Source of the DNA: Euglena gracilis
Taxonomy: Eukaryota > Euglenida > Euglenophyceae > Euglenales
Reading direction: 5' to 3'
NCBI GenBank assembly: GCA_039621445.1
Contig: CP154956.1
Location: forward strand, 8,493,443-8,557,442
Length of the DNA: 64,000 bases
Below the pieces are notes generated by a model. That model was not told where the DNA came from, ran no database searches, and saw nothing but the letters and a program-made list of their open reading frames with translations. This document shows, in pieces, positions 10,918 to 22,090 of the stretch. Numbering within the stretch: position 1 is the first letter of the stretch; every line of letters starts with the position of its first letter. Position numbers and translations under genes: made by a program.

Positions 10918-11150
10918 AACCGTGACCATGTACGGAGGGACCTCATTTGCGAAACAAAAAGGCAAGGTGGCCCCGCACCTTCGGGTGGGGGGGGACCACC
11001 AGGTTCCAGTTCACGACCATTCGGGCTCCGCACTGCGAGATGGTGAGGTCCTGCTTTCCTTGCCGGCTGTTCTGTTCTGGTGTGTTTGTGCGTGCGCGGG
11101 GGGTGCTTCTTACTGCTTTTTGTTGCCGGAGTTGGCTGATTCCTATTTCT
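10918..11150 (+). repeat. Left inverted-repeat block of the DIRS-like element
   Basis: Bases 10918-10975 (cgtgaccatgtacggaggga and onward) pair with the inverted copy at 15690-15742. Bases 11068-11150, with ctgttctgttctggtgtg and gtgcgtgcgcgggg, pair with 15430-15520. Between them lies inverted module y. DIRS elements have terminal inverted repeats and an internal complementary region, and this arrangement fits that design. Confidence 0.75.
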
Positions 11151-11276
11151 GCCCTTCGACCTCAAGGAGAAAGAACTTTACTTCTACGAACTCAAGTGGA
11201 CGAAAATTTTCGGAACTTCAACTTCCTGACGGAAGAATTCAACTCTCGGAGATCAACAACGGGACTTCCATGAAAA

Positions 11277-12401
11277 ATGAATTTCAAAGAGCTGAAGCTG
11301 GGGAAGGTGGAGACACAGCAGCAGCTGCAGAAGCTGGAGGGGCGGCAGCGACACGTCCGTCCGTGGCCATCGCAACCCCCCCACCACCCAGTACTTCAGA
11401 GATTTCAAAATTCAAGGTTTCAGGCTCCCCCCCCTAAAAATGATGGCCATGGACCATGGACAATTGTGGTCAGGAAGAGAAGACAGAGGGGCACCACCAT
11501 CACAGGTCCACCAGACTCTAACCCTTTTTCTCAGTTCCTCCCATTTCAGGGGAGAAAGCAAAGGCTATGGCAGCCTCAATCCAAAGGATTCAAATCAAAA
11601 CCAAGGCTATGGCAGCCATCATTGGACAGGGCCTGGGGCCCAGAATCATGGCTATGGAAGCCATCATCCAAGAGGGCAGTGGACCCAGGAGCCAGGCTGT
11701 GGCAGCCTGTGTCCAAACCTGGAAAGCTCCCACGGGGGAAAGGTATGTCCAACTTACCCCACAGCTCTCTCAAACACAAAACCCTCAGGAGCTGCACATC
11801 CAAGCAAGCAAACCCCCCTTCAGGGGAAGGCCAATGGAGGCCATTATATGCAAGAGGCCAATGGGGGCCAAGGGAAGCATCAAAATATCAAGGCCAATGG
11901 AGGCCATTATATGCAAAAGGCCAATGGAGTCCAGGAGAAGCATCAAGGCTTCAAGGCCAATGGAGGCCATTTCAATCAAAATCAAGTGGCCATTGGAGGC
12001 CAGTGCATTCAAGATCACATCAGCCCTTGGGGGGGAGGCCCAAGATTGGCTACACCAGGGCCCCCCCCCAGAAGGTAATCAGCCCACACCCCCCAGCTAT
12101 ATATGTACGTCCCCATTGCAGACACAGACTTTCCCCAATCTTTCAAAATCAGGGGGAAAGCCTGTCTTTGGGCAGCCCTATTGCAGGGCCAGAGGTGACC
12201 CCAGTGATGGGGCAGCCAGGCAGGACCCCAGTGATGGGGCAGCCAGGTGTGACCCCAGTGATGGGGCAGCCAGGGGGAAGGACCCCAGTGATGGGGCCTG
12301 TGGAATCCCCAGACACATTACACCCAGGGGTACCCCTTACAAGGCCCTGCAGGCCAGCATTCCCAATTGGGTCAAGGCAGGAGCCAGCACAGAGGTATTA
12401 A
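11277..12401 (+). CDS. Gag-like first ORF of the DIRS-like element
   Basis: A 374-codon open frame starts shortly after the left inverted-repeat block and overlaps the next frame. It is rich in Gln, Arg, Trp, Pro and Lys, with an internally repeated RLWQPxSK-type motif and a GQWRPLYAKGQW repeat. Both come from short tandem DNA repeats (gctatggcagcc at 11566-11705; ggccaatggaggccattata at 11830-12000). No knuckle or catalytic motif is seen. Position and basic repetitive character suggest the RNA-binding gag-equivalent. An alternative frame (from 11567) reads directly into RT, so the true junction may be a frameshift or shared region. Confidence 0.55.
   Translation: MNFKELKLGKVETQQQLQKLEGRQRHVRPWPSQPPHHPVLQRFQNSRFQAPPPKNDGHGPWTIVVRKRRQRGTTITGPPDSNPFSQFLPFQGRKQRLWQPQSKGFKSKPRLWQPSLDRAWGPESWLWKPSSKRAVDPGARLWQPVSKPGKLPRGKGMSNLPHSSLKHKTLRSCTSKQANPPSGEGQWRPLYARGQWGPREASKYQGQWRPLYAKGQWSPGEASRLQGQWRPFQSKSSGHWRPVHSRSHQPLGGRPKIGYTRAPPQKVISPHPPAIYVRPHCRHRLSPIFQNQGESLSLGSPIAGPEVTPVMGQPGRTPVMGQPGVTPVMGQPGGRTPVMGPVESPDTLHPGVPLTRPCRPAFPIGSRQEPAQRY
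12196..12300 (+). repeat. Short tandem repeat, about 4 units
   Basis: The core ccccagtgatggggc occurs four times with spacing of about 25-33 bases, joined by agccagg linkers. It lies just upstream of the RT within the element's coding region, so unit changes would alter the length of the gag-like or linker protein. Confidence 0.85.
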
Positions 12402-14189
12402 ACCTGATAAGGGAAGGGGTCAGGGCAGATCTTCCCCTCCCCCCTCAGATGTCCTTAAAAGTTCCCTTCAAAACTCCCCAAGAAATAATGACTGCCCAAA
12501 AAATTCTGAGGGAATACGAATGTGCAGGGGCAACCAGGCAAATCCCCCCAGAGGAAGCAAGACATTTTGTCCCTTATTTTATCATTTCCAAACTGGAAGG
12601 GGGAAAGACAAAGGAAAGACTAATTTCAGATTGTCGACAGTTAAATCAACATTTAACCTCCCAGAAGTTCAGACTGGAACACATGGGAAACATATTCCCA
12701 TATCTCAGAAAGGGTTGGTTCTGTGGAAAAATAGATCTGAAAGATGCTTATTTCCATTTAAAGCTGCACAGCAGCCTGGAAAAGCATGTTTGCATGCAGG
12801 TGGGGGGGGGGAAATGTGGCAATTTCAAGTTGCATGCTTTGGGTTAAGCAGCCTGCCACAAAAGTTTATGACTCTCATGAGAGTCTGGGAAAGGAAATGG
12901 AGGAAGGAAGGAAAGGTAGTTTTCATCTACCTGGACGACACTTTGCTGTTAGCCCCCAGCAAAAAGACAGCAGCCCATCATTTGGCAGAAATGAAAAAAG
13001 ATCTTTTGCTGGCAGGTTTCAGAATAAACCTCCCCAAATCATGTCTGGAACCAACACAGGAAATAAAGCATTTGGGCCAGTGGATCAATTTGAAAAAAGG
13101 CCAGCTGGAAATTCCACAGGAAAAATAAAAATCCCTAAGAAAGGAATTAGGAAAGGTGCTGACAGCAAAAAAAATGAGCTGCAGAAAACTCAGCTCTATT
13201 GTAGGGCAAGTCAGAAGCTATTTAGTTTCAATGCCTTTTCTCAGAATTCTGACAGATCAACTTTGCAAAATGGTGGATTTGCACACAAAGTGGGGTTGGG
13301 ACCACACCCTAACCATTCCCCAGGGGGGTCAAAGATCAAATTGTGGAGTTAAAGGCATTTTTGCAGCCAGGTGTGGGCAGAGCCTTTCAATCCCAGGCCT
13401 CTCAAGAACTGATCTCAGACAGCAGCACCTGGCAATGGGGGGGGGCTGGACAAAAATTCTGGTCAAAAGGTCCAAGATTTCTGGAGGGACCTGCATGTCC
13501 TTCACATCAATCAAAAAGAATTGATGTCTGCAGTGGAAACTGTAAAGGCTTTGGCAAAACCAAAACAAACCATCGTTCTTCATGTGGACAGCCAGGTGGC
13601 AGTAAGCTATTTAACAAAATGGGGAGGCAAAAAGCCATACCTAAATTCCATCCTAAAACCCCTTCTGTACCATTGCCAAGAAAAGCAAATCAATTTGCAG
13701 GTGGTTTGGGTTCCCACAAAGGAACAATTGGCAGACTCCCTGACCAGGGAGCAAAAAGATCCAGGGGGTTACACCCTGAACATGAACGTTTTTCACCAGA
13801 TTCTGAAGTTTTTCGAGCACCACATCACCCCAGAGGTGGACATGTTTTGCACACCCAGCAACAAAAAATTCCTCAAGTTCATTTGTCGATACCCCCACCA
13901 AGGGGCCTTGCTGGTGGATGCCTTGAAGGAAGATTTAAGGGGTCTCCCCCCAGTTTATGCCAACCCTCCCTGGAGCATCATCCCCCAGTGGGTTCAGAGA
14001 TTGATGCTAAACCCAGACCTGAATTGTCTGTTGATTGTACCCCACTGGGCTTCGACATCATGGTGGCGCCAATTAATGTCAATCAGGCAGCCAGGCAGCA
14101 AGGTTTTGCTGGTACCCCCCCAGTGGGGTCTGTTCACCAACTGCTGGGGGGAGGAGATGCCCCCCCAAGGTGGAATTTGGCCTGCTTGA
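12350..14189 (+). CDS. DIRS-type reverse transcriptase, RNase H and Dam-like methyltransferase
   Basis: RT begins near 12350 (IPNWVKAG) and has RLISDCRQLN, KIDLKDAYFHL, then after a G10 run at 12801-12810 the frame shifts to MWQFQVACFGLSSLPQKF. The catalytic box is FIYLDD with YLDD at 12928-12939. A TAA at 13126-13128 and a shift near 13322 precede RNase H (ELISDSSTW; VLHVDSQVAVSYL; LADSLTRE at about 13400-13760). The last part, 13810-14080, is a Dam-like domain: EVDMFCTPSNKKF, then YANPPWSIIPQWV with the NPPW tetrad of N6-adenine methyltransferases, and LIVPHWASTSWW. It ends at a TGA (14187-14189). RT plus RNase H plus this domain is characteristic of DIRS elements. Confidence 0.88.
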
Positions 14190-14282
14190 TTGTGTCAGGC
14201 AAATATTACAACCCCAGGAAGTTTCGATGTCCAGTATCGACACTTACATAAAAAATCTGGGGAATGATAAAGATATGATTCA

Positions 14283-15115
14283 GCATTCAAGGCTTTGATG
14301 GGCCAATTGTTGCACAAAGGGGTGCCCCTGCAGGAATGCACAGTCCACAGGATGGCTGAGGCCATCCTTGACCTGGCTGCCCACAGCCTCAACACTGCAA
14401 GAAATGCATATGCAGCAGTTTTATTACTCCCAGGGTTTGGGTCATTGAGGTTTTCCCCTCTTTTGTCTCCATTGAAGAGGAAATGGAATTCCAATGTCTG
14501 CAAGTACGCCCATTTTTGGGACCCCACTGATTTCTTGGAGAACATCATCAGGAAATCCAAACCCCTCTCAGACCTATCTGTGAAAGAGCTCAGAAACAGG
14601 CTCATCATCTGTTGGAGGCTGTTGGCCCTCCACAGGGGGGTTGATTTAGCCAGGACACAGCGAAAAATCAGTTTCGTAGGAGAGAAAATTTTCATTTTAT
14701 TGCAAAGGAAAGGATGGCAGTGCCCAAGGTGGGAGGAGATTTTGGTTTTGCCACACACCCCCCCTCATCAGCCCCTGGCATTTATTGAAAGAGTATGTGG
14801 GAAGGACAGCCCACATGGTTGGGCACAAAAATCATTTGTTGTGGTCTTTGGATGGCAAAAGACCTTTGACTTCAGAAAGGGTGAATTCCCTGACCAAAGA
14901 AATTCTGCAGGAGGGGGGGGGTGGACACCACCCACTGGAAACCCCACAGCACCAGAGGGGCTGGGGTTTTATGGTGGAAAAATGCTGGTTTGCAAGTGGA
15001 AGAAGTCCAGCAGCTGGGTCAGTGGAAAAATTTTGGGGCCTTCCACGCTCATTATTTGAGGCTGGGTGTCGTTTCAAAAATTCAAACAATTATGGCCCAA
15101 AGGGTGCACAGTACC
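14283..15115 (+). CDS. Tyrosine recombinase of the DIRS-like element, two frame breaks
   Basis: The N-terminal part includes HSLNTARNAYAAVLLLPG and LRNRLIICWRLLALHRGVDL, the latter holding the probable first catalytic Arg. After a C7 run near 14760 the frame continues with EYVGRTAHMVGHKNH and LTSERVNSL. After a G9 run at about 14912 it continues with THWKPHSTRGAG, whose H-x-x-R is at 14945-14956, then LGQWKNFGAFHAHYLRL with the nucleophile Tyr at 15053-15055. Joined across the two runs, the order Arg, His-x-x-Arg, Tyr is that of DIRS recombinases. The enzyme would insert the circular cDNA. The run-associated breaks may be sequence errors, not inactivation. Confidence 0.85.
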
Positions 15116-15745
15116 TCACCATCTCGCAGTGCGGAGCTCGAATGGTCTCGGACTCCCACGACAGAGGAAGGGGGAGGAAGGGACCAAGAGGGCGAAGCAC
15201 AAGAAGATGGTGAGCCCAACCCTCCCACCCAAAAAATCAGCAGAAAAAGAAAAACATCCCAACCAGAAAGTGGACCCCCAACCAAGCAGCCCCAGCCACC
15301 CACCCAGAAACACAGAAAGAGACCACCATCCCCATCAAGGGGGGGGGGGCCCACCAAGCGACCATGGGAGAGGGGGGGGGGGCGGAGCCACGGCGGTTCA
15401 GCTTCGCCAAGGTGTCGGACGCGGCCTCATCATCGCAAACTCCGGCAACAAAGGCGCAGTAGGAAGCACCCCCCGCGCACGCACAAACGCACCAGAACAG
15501 AACAGCCGGCAAGGAAAGCAGGACCTCACCATCTTCTTGTGCTTCGCCCTCTTGGTCCCTTCCTCCCCCTTCCTCTGTCGTGGGAGTCCGACGATCCAGC
15601 CAACTGCCGACGACGACAAAGCAGCAAGGAGAAAGACGTAACGCAAGAAAAAAAAAAGAATAATAGCCGGCGAGGAAAGACAGGGCCCATCTTGCCTTTG
15701 TGTTTCGCAAGTGAGGTCCCTCCGTCCATGGTCACGGTTTATCCC
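15115..15745 (+). repeat. Right-end repeat block of the DIRS-like element
   Basis: The block holds part of module y and module x direct (15115-15213), a stretch complementary to the left block (15430-15520), the start of module y direct followed by x inverted (15505-15592), and the outer inverted repeat (15690-15742). Multiple complementary blocks at the 3' side are expected for the circular-junction and internal complementary region design of DIRS elements. The order here looks shuffled compared with a textbook element. Confidence 0.7.
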
Positions 15746-16640
15746 GGGACCACTTTAATCATCTACGAACTGAATAGCGAACGTTTTGTCTGTGCCCAAA
15801 AGCGGGAACTCAGAATTCACCTGCACAAACAATTTCTTTTGAAGCGATTCTTCAAATACTCTTCTGCGCCACCTCCCAGCAGGAGACCCGCCAAACCACT
15901 GAGCACACCTGACACGAAGAGTGGCCGAAATCGTGGGGAGGGGTTGTGGCGGTCAGGGGGTCAGGGGGTGGTGTTAGAGTGTGCACGTGTGGTGAGCGGG
16001 CAGGTGATGATGAAAGGCATTGGGGGGAATGTGACAACACGAACCCAAAGGGGGAAAGGGACAACAAACGGTTTTTTGATTTGGGGGAAATGGGCCTGGA
16101 TTGGGGTGCCAATGGCTAAACTCTCCAAGGCTGCTCTTTCTGCGAAAGCAACGGGAAAACAGGAATAATATGAATCCCAAACCACGGGGAAGCCTCCTAA
16201 GGGGGAAGGGACTCCATCTATGTCAAGCCTTTCAAGAAAACCATGGGTGCGAAAAGAGAGGACCCAAATGCAACGGCACAGGGAACCAAGCTTGGAGCAA
16301 TCGAGAGTTGAAGGCGGCCAGGATTCCAACCCAAGGTGGCAGGAGAGGGGGGCTGTACAGGAAATGGGGGGGGAACAAGGGACGGTGGGGTTTCGGGCAG
16401 TGCTGTGGAGCAGTTCTGGGGGGGGGTGGACTCCCACTACAATAGTTTGCAAAAGAAAATTGCCTCCCCACCCTTGTCCAACGACCGGCCTTTTTCCAGG
16501 TGCTCTTTTTTCCAAACATTCACGCTTTTGGCCGCGGTCTTGTCTAACGACCACGCCCCGGTCAGTGGCGATATTTGGCCAAAATAGCAACCCCCCCCCC
16601 CCGGTCAGTGGCGATATTTAGCGGTCGTCGGATAAGGGGG
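15746..16640. other. Region right of the DIRS element; no gene seen
   Basis: Composition is mixed, with G runs. Long open frames on the minus strand lack domains. From about 16478 there is a G/C-run element fragment: cccttgtccaacgacc, a repeated ggtcagtggcgatattt (two copies near 16560 and 16601), a C14 run, and the end ggtcgtcggataagggggg followed by TA near 16644. Confidence 0.5.
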
Positions 16641-17032
16641 GTAGGTACTCATCGCGTTTGCCGAACCCGGAAATTCGACCCCCACCCCCCACCCACAGGG
16701 GGATTCCCCACAGCCCTGGGCATGGGTTGAGCAGACACAGGACGAAAAGAGGGCAGAGGTTACTCATTGAAGAGACAAGAAAGGGGGGGGCATGGCACAT
16801 ACAGCGGCGTGGCTGACGGCCTTTGCCTCTGACAAAAGCAAATGGCCTGGCAACGTTTACAATGTAGAAAATACAACACCATCCGAACCTTGAAATCAGC
16901 AGGTGGACCTGGCATGCTGTTTTTGGTTTCCCCCCCCCCCCCCCCCAGCAACACAGTTCTTCTGCTGCAACAACCGAGCTCCACCACATTTCATACACAG
17001 AACACACGTGCGCTCGTGCCCGGAGGCCTGAT

Positions 17033-17290
<258 letters not shown>

Positions 17291-17299
17291 ACATTATGC

Positions 17300-20150
17300 A
17301 CAGGGCGGTCCTCAAGAAAATAAAAAAAATGCACCCGGCACGTTCAACTAAAAAACCCGCAAAGAAAAATGGACAAATGTTCCGCATTTTTCAGCAAAAA
17401 ATAAGTGGACATTCTGGGACAGGCATTGGGGGGAAATTTTGATTTTTTGGCAACCTTTGCCAAAACATCAAAAAAAAAAAACGCATTTTCAACTATTTTG
17501 GTTTTCGACCCATCGTTCAAGCCCTGTCCTGGCCCTTGGTCGGCCCTTTGGCCCAAAGGGGAGGGCAGTTCGTACGGGGAAAAAAAACCTTTCCCGTCCC
17601 TCAAAGACCGCCCTACACATGCACACACAATCAAAATGAACACCTTCCACATTGCAACCCATCCCAATGGCTGGCCGAACAAACCATATGAGTGCCCACA
17701 ATGAACTCTGCAGAGGGAAAGGCAAAAGACTGGAGGAGGGATGGGGAATGCAATGTGAAGATGGTGACACACAGTGCTGCTGCGTGGGGAGACAGAGGCG
17801 AACCGTTTGGCTGGAAAATCAAGCAGAGAGCTTGGGAGCCCCCCCCCCAATTGCAGCCCTTCCCCGGCCAAATAGAGAAACTCTGGAGGCTTGGCTTTCA
17901 GTGCCAGGGGGGATGTGCTGCCTGTGCCATTTTGCAGGAACATTTAGCTGTGCTTTCACTTGAAAACGTGTTTTGCCGCTTTCGCCTGGGTTGTCCCTAA
18001 AGCCCTGCACATGGGGACGGTCCCGTGAAACTGCCTCCAGACGAGTCAAAACACAGTGGTGGGATACAGGTTCCCCCAACGGGCACCCCCCCAGACCAAA
18101 CCCAGCGACCGCATGTTCATTTTTGGTCTTGATTTCATGCCGGATGGGTGTTCTTTCAATTTTTTTTTAAGTCAAAAGAATAATGTTTTCAGCACAGGAG
18201 GGGTTTTCTTAAGCTGGAGGGGGCCCAGCCCCCCCAGAATCCAGTCAGCCGGCACGGGTCTGCTGAAACAAAATTGCAAACCCGGGTCATCATCCAGTCA
18301 CATTGCGAAAAAAAAACTGAAAGACTAAAGAAAACATGGAAAAACTGCCAGGGGGGGGGATTCAACATGATTCAAATTGAGAATTCAATTGAAAATTTGA
18401 AATCGGAAAGTTGGAAGACGTGATTTTTGACATCATGGGTGGACCAAGGATGCCAGGCATCAAGTCTCCCCCTGAAATACACCTGTTTTCGGCCAGACAT
18501 TACGAGCTTTCTCTCCATTCTGGTCGAATGTGCTGGACCGCCCTGCTGGTCTGCAGGGAAGGGAAGTTATTAGAATTTTTGGTGGGAAACTTGGGGTGCT
18601 TCTATTGGGGGGGGGGACTTCCAATTGGGATAGGGTTAGAGCGGAGACTTGAAAATTTCGTTTTGTTCATATTACATCAAATATGATTTCTTGTGTTCGC
18701 TTTCCGGTTTACATCGTCAGTTTTTGAAGCGGAATGTGATATTTACCGCTTCATGTTTTTGTGTTTTTCTTTTCTCCCTCTTTTGCAGGGGGTTTCGCGT
18801 TCTTTCCTCGCCGACGACAGCAGAAATCAGGTGAGAGTCCGCACGTTCCTCCTGTTTTTGTACTTTTCCTCCGATTTCGTGGGTCGGCCACTCAGAAAAA
18901 CGGCCACTTTCCAGTCACTTTAGGCCATTTTAGGCCAAAAAAATTTTTCCGGCGCCTTTGGCGCCGGGGTCACTCAAGCCACTTTTGCCCACTCCTGGCC
19001 GACCCCCCCCCCCCGGGGGGAGGGGGTCCGGGCCCAAAACCAGTCAGTCACTCTGAAAAAACCAGTCACCCACCCCCCCCCGTTCTTTTTCATATAATTT
19101 GAAAAAAAATTCGCCGCTTTAGGTCTGTTTTCGACTTCACAGGACTCCGTTACTGCAAGCCAAACGTCCATCAGAATTGGCCGAAATCGGGACCTCTTCC
19201 AGAAACTTCAAAAAAACGGCCCTTTTTTGGAAGCGGTCTTCCGCTTTTTCTTCTGTTTACAAAGCGTCAGAAACCTTGGGCAATTTACGCCGCCTAAGAC
19301 TATTGAGGCCCGTGGGACTGCAGTTGTGTGAGACTCGCATCATTGGGCGATCGCTTGCAAAGGACTGCTGAACCCCCTTTGCTTCTGCACAAAATTGGGC
19401 AGGGATGCAACGTTCTCTCCCTCAGCTCGTTTGGTGCTCCGCTTCGCTCAGGTCCCCCGAGGCCTTTGACTCTAACTGGGCAGCTCTTTGAGTTCTTTGC
19501 CATCCCACTCCCTCAAATGAATGATGGGTGGCCATTCGACATCGGAGGCTCACACAATTGCAATCCCACTGGCCTCAAAAGTAGTGTCAGCAGAGATTTT
19601 TTACGTGATCCCGGGAGGGGGAGGGGAGAGCATGGAAATGATGAAACCAGCGGTCCATTACCATTACCAGGGGCGGAGGTCGTCCGAACCCCCAACTGAC
19701 TAGGGGGTGGCCGTTCGACAAGAGAGGAAGAGGCCCTATGTGACAAAGATGAGAGCTCTGCAGCGCAGAATTCCAAACTTAATCCACAGCTTTTGAATGA
19801 CATAAATTGTGTCCCCTGACCACAGCTCCCAAAAAATGCTTGTGTCCGACCAATAAACTCAGGCACTGCATATGATATTGCAACAAGTGGCTTTCCATAA
19901 GTCGAGCCTCAGGGGGGGGTCTGGGGTTCAAATTCAAAATTGGAAATCGTCAGGGGGGGGATGGGGGTAAAACCCATTGCATTTTTTGAAAATGCTGTGA
20001 AACCCGCTTAACATGATAATACAATAATGACTTTCGGCTGCTTGGAAATAAATTATGGGGTTAGTGTGAAGAATGAAATTATAATGGAGTCTGGGTTGGA
20101 CAAGGCAGCTTCATGTCTGCATGTGGAACTGACCATATTTTGTGAATGGA
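17300..20150. other. Gene-poor stretch with one GC hairpin motif
   Basis: No open frame here shows a recognisable domain. A perfect short hairpin ggcgcctttggcgcc lies near 18957, followed by C13-G6 runs near 19003-19020; similar motifs occur across the window inside MITEs. Bases 19500-19870 on the minus strand read PEFIGRTQAFFGSCGQ and FMSFKSCGLSLEFC, which look weakly protein-like but cannot be assigned. Confidence 0.5.
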
Positions 20151-20157
20151 TCGTAGT

Positions 20158-20577
20158 ACCCCCCCCCCCCTATGTCCAATGACCGGTAACCTCTGTCCTC
20201 TGACCGGGGGGGGGGTGGTGGTCGTTGGACATAGGGTAGTGACCAAAAAGGTGTCCTCTGACCGGGGGGGTGGTCGTTGGACATGGGGTCAAAAGAAAGT
20301 TGGTGGGTACCTGGGCCCCTACCCACCCAAAAATGCCCAAATTTTCCCTTCCGGCGCTTCGCGCCGAAAATTTTGGGCAGTTTTGACAAATTTTTGTCCA
20401 AAAAGTGTCAAAAATGGCATTCTGGCCAAATTTTTGGCCAATTTTTGGGCAAAATTTTTCGTCCCGGTGCTTCACGCCGGGACCAAAAATTTGGTCAAAC
20501 CTCCGAAAAGGTGTCCTCTGACCGGGGGGGTGGTCATTGGACATAGGGGGGTCGTTGGACATAGGGGGGGGGGGTAA
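20158..20577. mobile_element. MITE with C/G-run termini, copy 1 of a pair
   Basis: It begins TA-C12-tatgtccaatgacc and ends ggtcattggacatag, then ggtcgttggacatag-G11-TA, so the ends are inverted repeats headed by a C or G run with TA on each side. The body carries inner repeats of the same end sequence (gaccgg-Gn-tggtcgttggacat), the hairpin ggcgcttcgcgcc and a degenerate second hairpin. No coding capacity. A highly similar copy lies at 31028-31446. Confidence 0.85.
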
Positions 20578-20841
20578 TTTAACACTCATGTCTGTAATAT
20601 CAGTATTGCCTGCAATATTAGTATTGTCTGTGACAAAATTTGGCAGAGCAATTGAGTTGTAAGAGCAACAGCAGAGCAGCTCTCCAGCTGGAAAACTCAC
20701 TGTGTAATCCTCCCAAAAAATTAAAAACCTCAACCACAGCTCCACACCGGCTCCCTCCGGGTTAACAGTGGGCAAGGACAAGACAATAGATACGGTGGGA
20801 GACACCGGGCAGGGTACAGCAGGGGCTCTGCAAAGCGGAGG

Positions 20842-21030
20842 TCATTCAAACGGCTTGTACACGCGGAAGTCCCGGTGGTCAAACATGACCAGGGGGGTTG
20901 TTGAGTAGGGGGATACCTCCGCCAATCCAACCTGTTTCCCCCAACTTTTTTTAAAAGTAGACCGGATGCAACTCCCAATCTGTCCCTCGCTGGGTTCATC
21001 AGGACTCAAGAGAATCACGCGCACACACAA
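20842..21030 (-). CDS. Unidentified short frame ending in a stop, possibly a terminal exon
   Basis: The frame reads RVILLSPDEPSEGQIG, STFKKSWGKQVGLAEVSPYS and PLVMFDHRDFRVYKPFE, then TGA. It reads like real protein and not repeat translation, but its codon choice is not GC3-biased like the exons at 21.3-51.7 kb; it is closer to the retroelement frames. It could be a terminal exon of the split gene, a separate gene or an element fragment. I do not recognise it. Confidence 0.35.
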   Translation of the reverse strand: MCVRVILLSPDEPSEGQIGSCIRSTFKKSWGKQVGLAEVSPYSTTPLVMFDHRDFRVYKPFE

Positions 21031-21329
21031 AAAACCTGTTAACTTATCCCTCCCCCAAGTTACAACTCCATACTTCTATAATACGTGAGGAAGCTATAGT
21101 GTGTCAGGGGACTTGGGGGTGGGGGCTGACTCAAACGGTGGGAAAAAGAACACTGCCCTGAGGTCAGGATGCGCACGAGCGCGCAGGCATCAGTGACGGG
21201 CACCTGCACAAATACATCCGATGCCATGCACGCCCGCTGAGAGTTGGTCAAACCCGGGCGAGGTTTTCTGCATTTATGCTTCTCGGGGTGGGCGCACCGT
21301 GCATAATGCACGGGGGGGGGGGGTGCCCG

Positions 21330-21512
21330 GAAGCCTGAAGACCGCCCTGTGCGTGACGGGCGAGGAGCTGCGCAGCTGGCCAGGGCCGGGGCTCGGGCCA
21401 AGGCTGGGGTCGAGGGGGCGGGCGGTGGCCGTCGGGGACGGCCGCGACTTCTTGGCTCGGGCGGCGCCAGGGGAGGGCTGGGGGGACGTTTGGGGATTTG
21501 GGGCACCGGGGA
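21330..21512 (-). CDS. Candidate exon 20 (last seen) of the split gene: Pro/Ser/Ala-rich
   Basis: The block has strong GC3 bias and reads PSPGAARAKKSRPSP, TATARPLDPSLGPSPGPG and RSSSPVTHRAVF. An acceptor CCCCCCAG near 21478 gives the same phase as a donor in the exon at 22.5 kb. A shared 7-base TCCCCGG at 21506-21512 and 22518-22524 is also in phase. A plus-strand reading (EELRSWPGPGLGPR...GDGRDFLARAAPG) is also open and protein-like, so the strand is not certain. Pro-rich composition fits a flexible C-terminal tail. The 3' end of the exon is unclear. Confidence 0.45.
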
Positions 21513-21589
21513 ACAGAAGGCGGACGGGGTTGCTCATGATCGTGCCGAGGGAACATACGCGCTGGATTGATGCACCCCTTTAACGGGGG

Positions 21590-22090
21590 TGCGGTCCCCG
21601 TCCCCCCCCCACCACCCCATTGTGACCTGCAAATCGGACCAGGCTGTTTTTTTTACCAACCCCGGGGGGGGGGTCCAGAGTGCCCTTGAGCGCCTGCTCA
21701 GGCAGGCACTGCCTCCCCCCCGGGGTCGGATTTCGGCCTGTGCCCAGTAACTTTCCTCAGAAAATAGGCCATTTTCCTTGAAAATAAGCCTTTTTTGAGC
21801 CTTCCAGCGCCAAAGGTGCCGGAGTACCTGCTAGGTGCTTTTGGTCGTGCCCCCCCCCCCGGGGGTCGGATTTTTGTGCCCTGGAGTGCCTGCCCAGGCA
21901 GCATCCCCCCCGGGGTGGGGTCGGTACTCGACGAAAATACAGCCTGAATCAGACCTTGGCGGGTCGAGGGGAAAAAAAGCCCAAAATGACCCGGAAAGGG
22001 CCGCTTTTGAGCCAGGGGAACAGCCCGTTTTTCGGTCCTTGAAAAAGACCATTTCCCCCCCGGACCCCCCTCCCGTGACCTGCTCCACCC
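21590..22090. mobile_element. G/C-run repeat element in an intron
   Basis: Contains C9-10 and G9-10 runs (near 21601, 21665, 21715, 21850, 21905), a degenerate hairpin ccagcgccaaaggtgccgg near 21806, and repeats of gtgcctgctcaggcaggca type. It resembles the other G/C-run MITEs but clear ends were not fixed. Confidence 0.45.

Larger units (their letters stand above)
10918..15745 (+). mobile_element. DIRS-like retrotransposon (YR, RT, RNase H, Dam-like)
   Basis: The order is gag-like, RT, RNase H, Dam-like methyltransferase, tyrosine recombinase. This combination, and the absence of a DDE integrase, defines DIRS-type elements, which integrate a circular DNA by a tyrosine recombinase. The ends carry complementary blocks: 10918-10975 and 11068-11150 are inverted copies of about 15690-15742 and 15430-15520. 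Frame breaks at 12801, 13126, 13322-13450, about 14760 and about 14915 mostly coincide with G or C runs. Exact ends are uncertain because the short repeat modules occur in several orientations. Confidence 0.85.

Noticed and set aside
14785-15213. Separate small genes in the 14.8-15.7 kb frames
   Set aside because: They are frame-shifted parts of the DIRS recombinase and of its repeat blocks.
21221-21583. Plus-strand gene at 21.2-21.6 kb
   Set aside because: Open and partly protein-like, but the minus-strand reading joins in phase to the exon at 22.5 kb. Kept as an alternative only.
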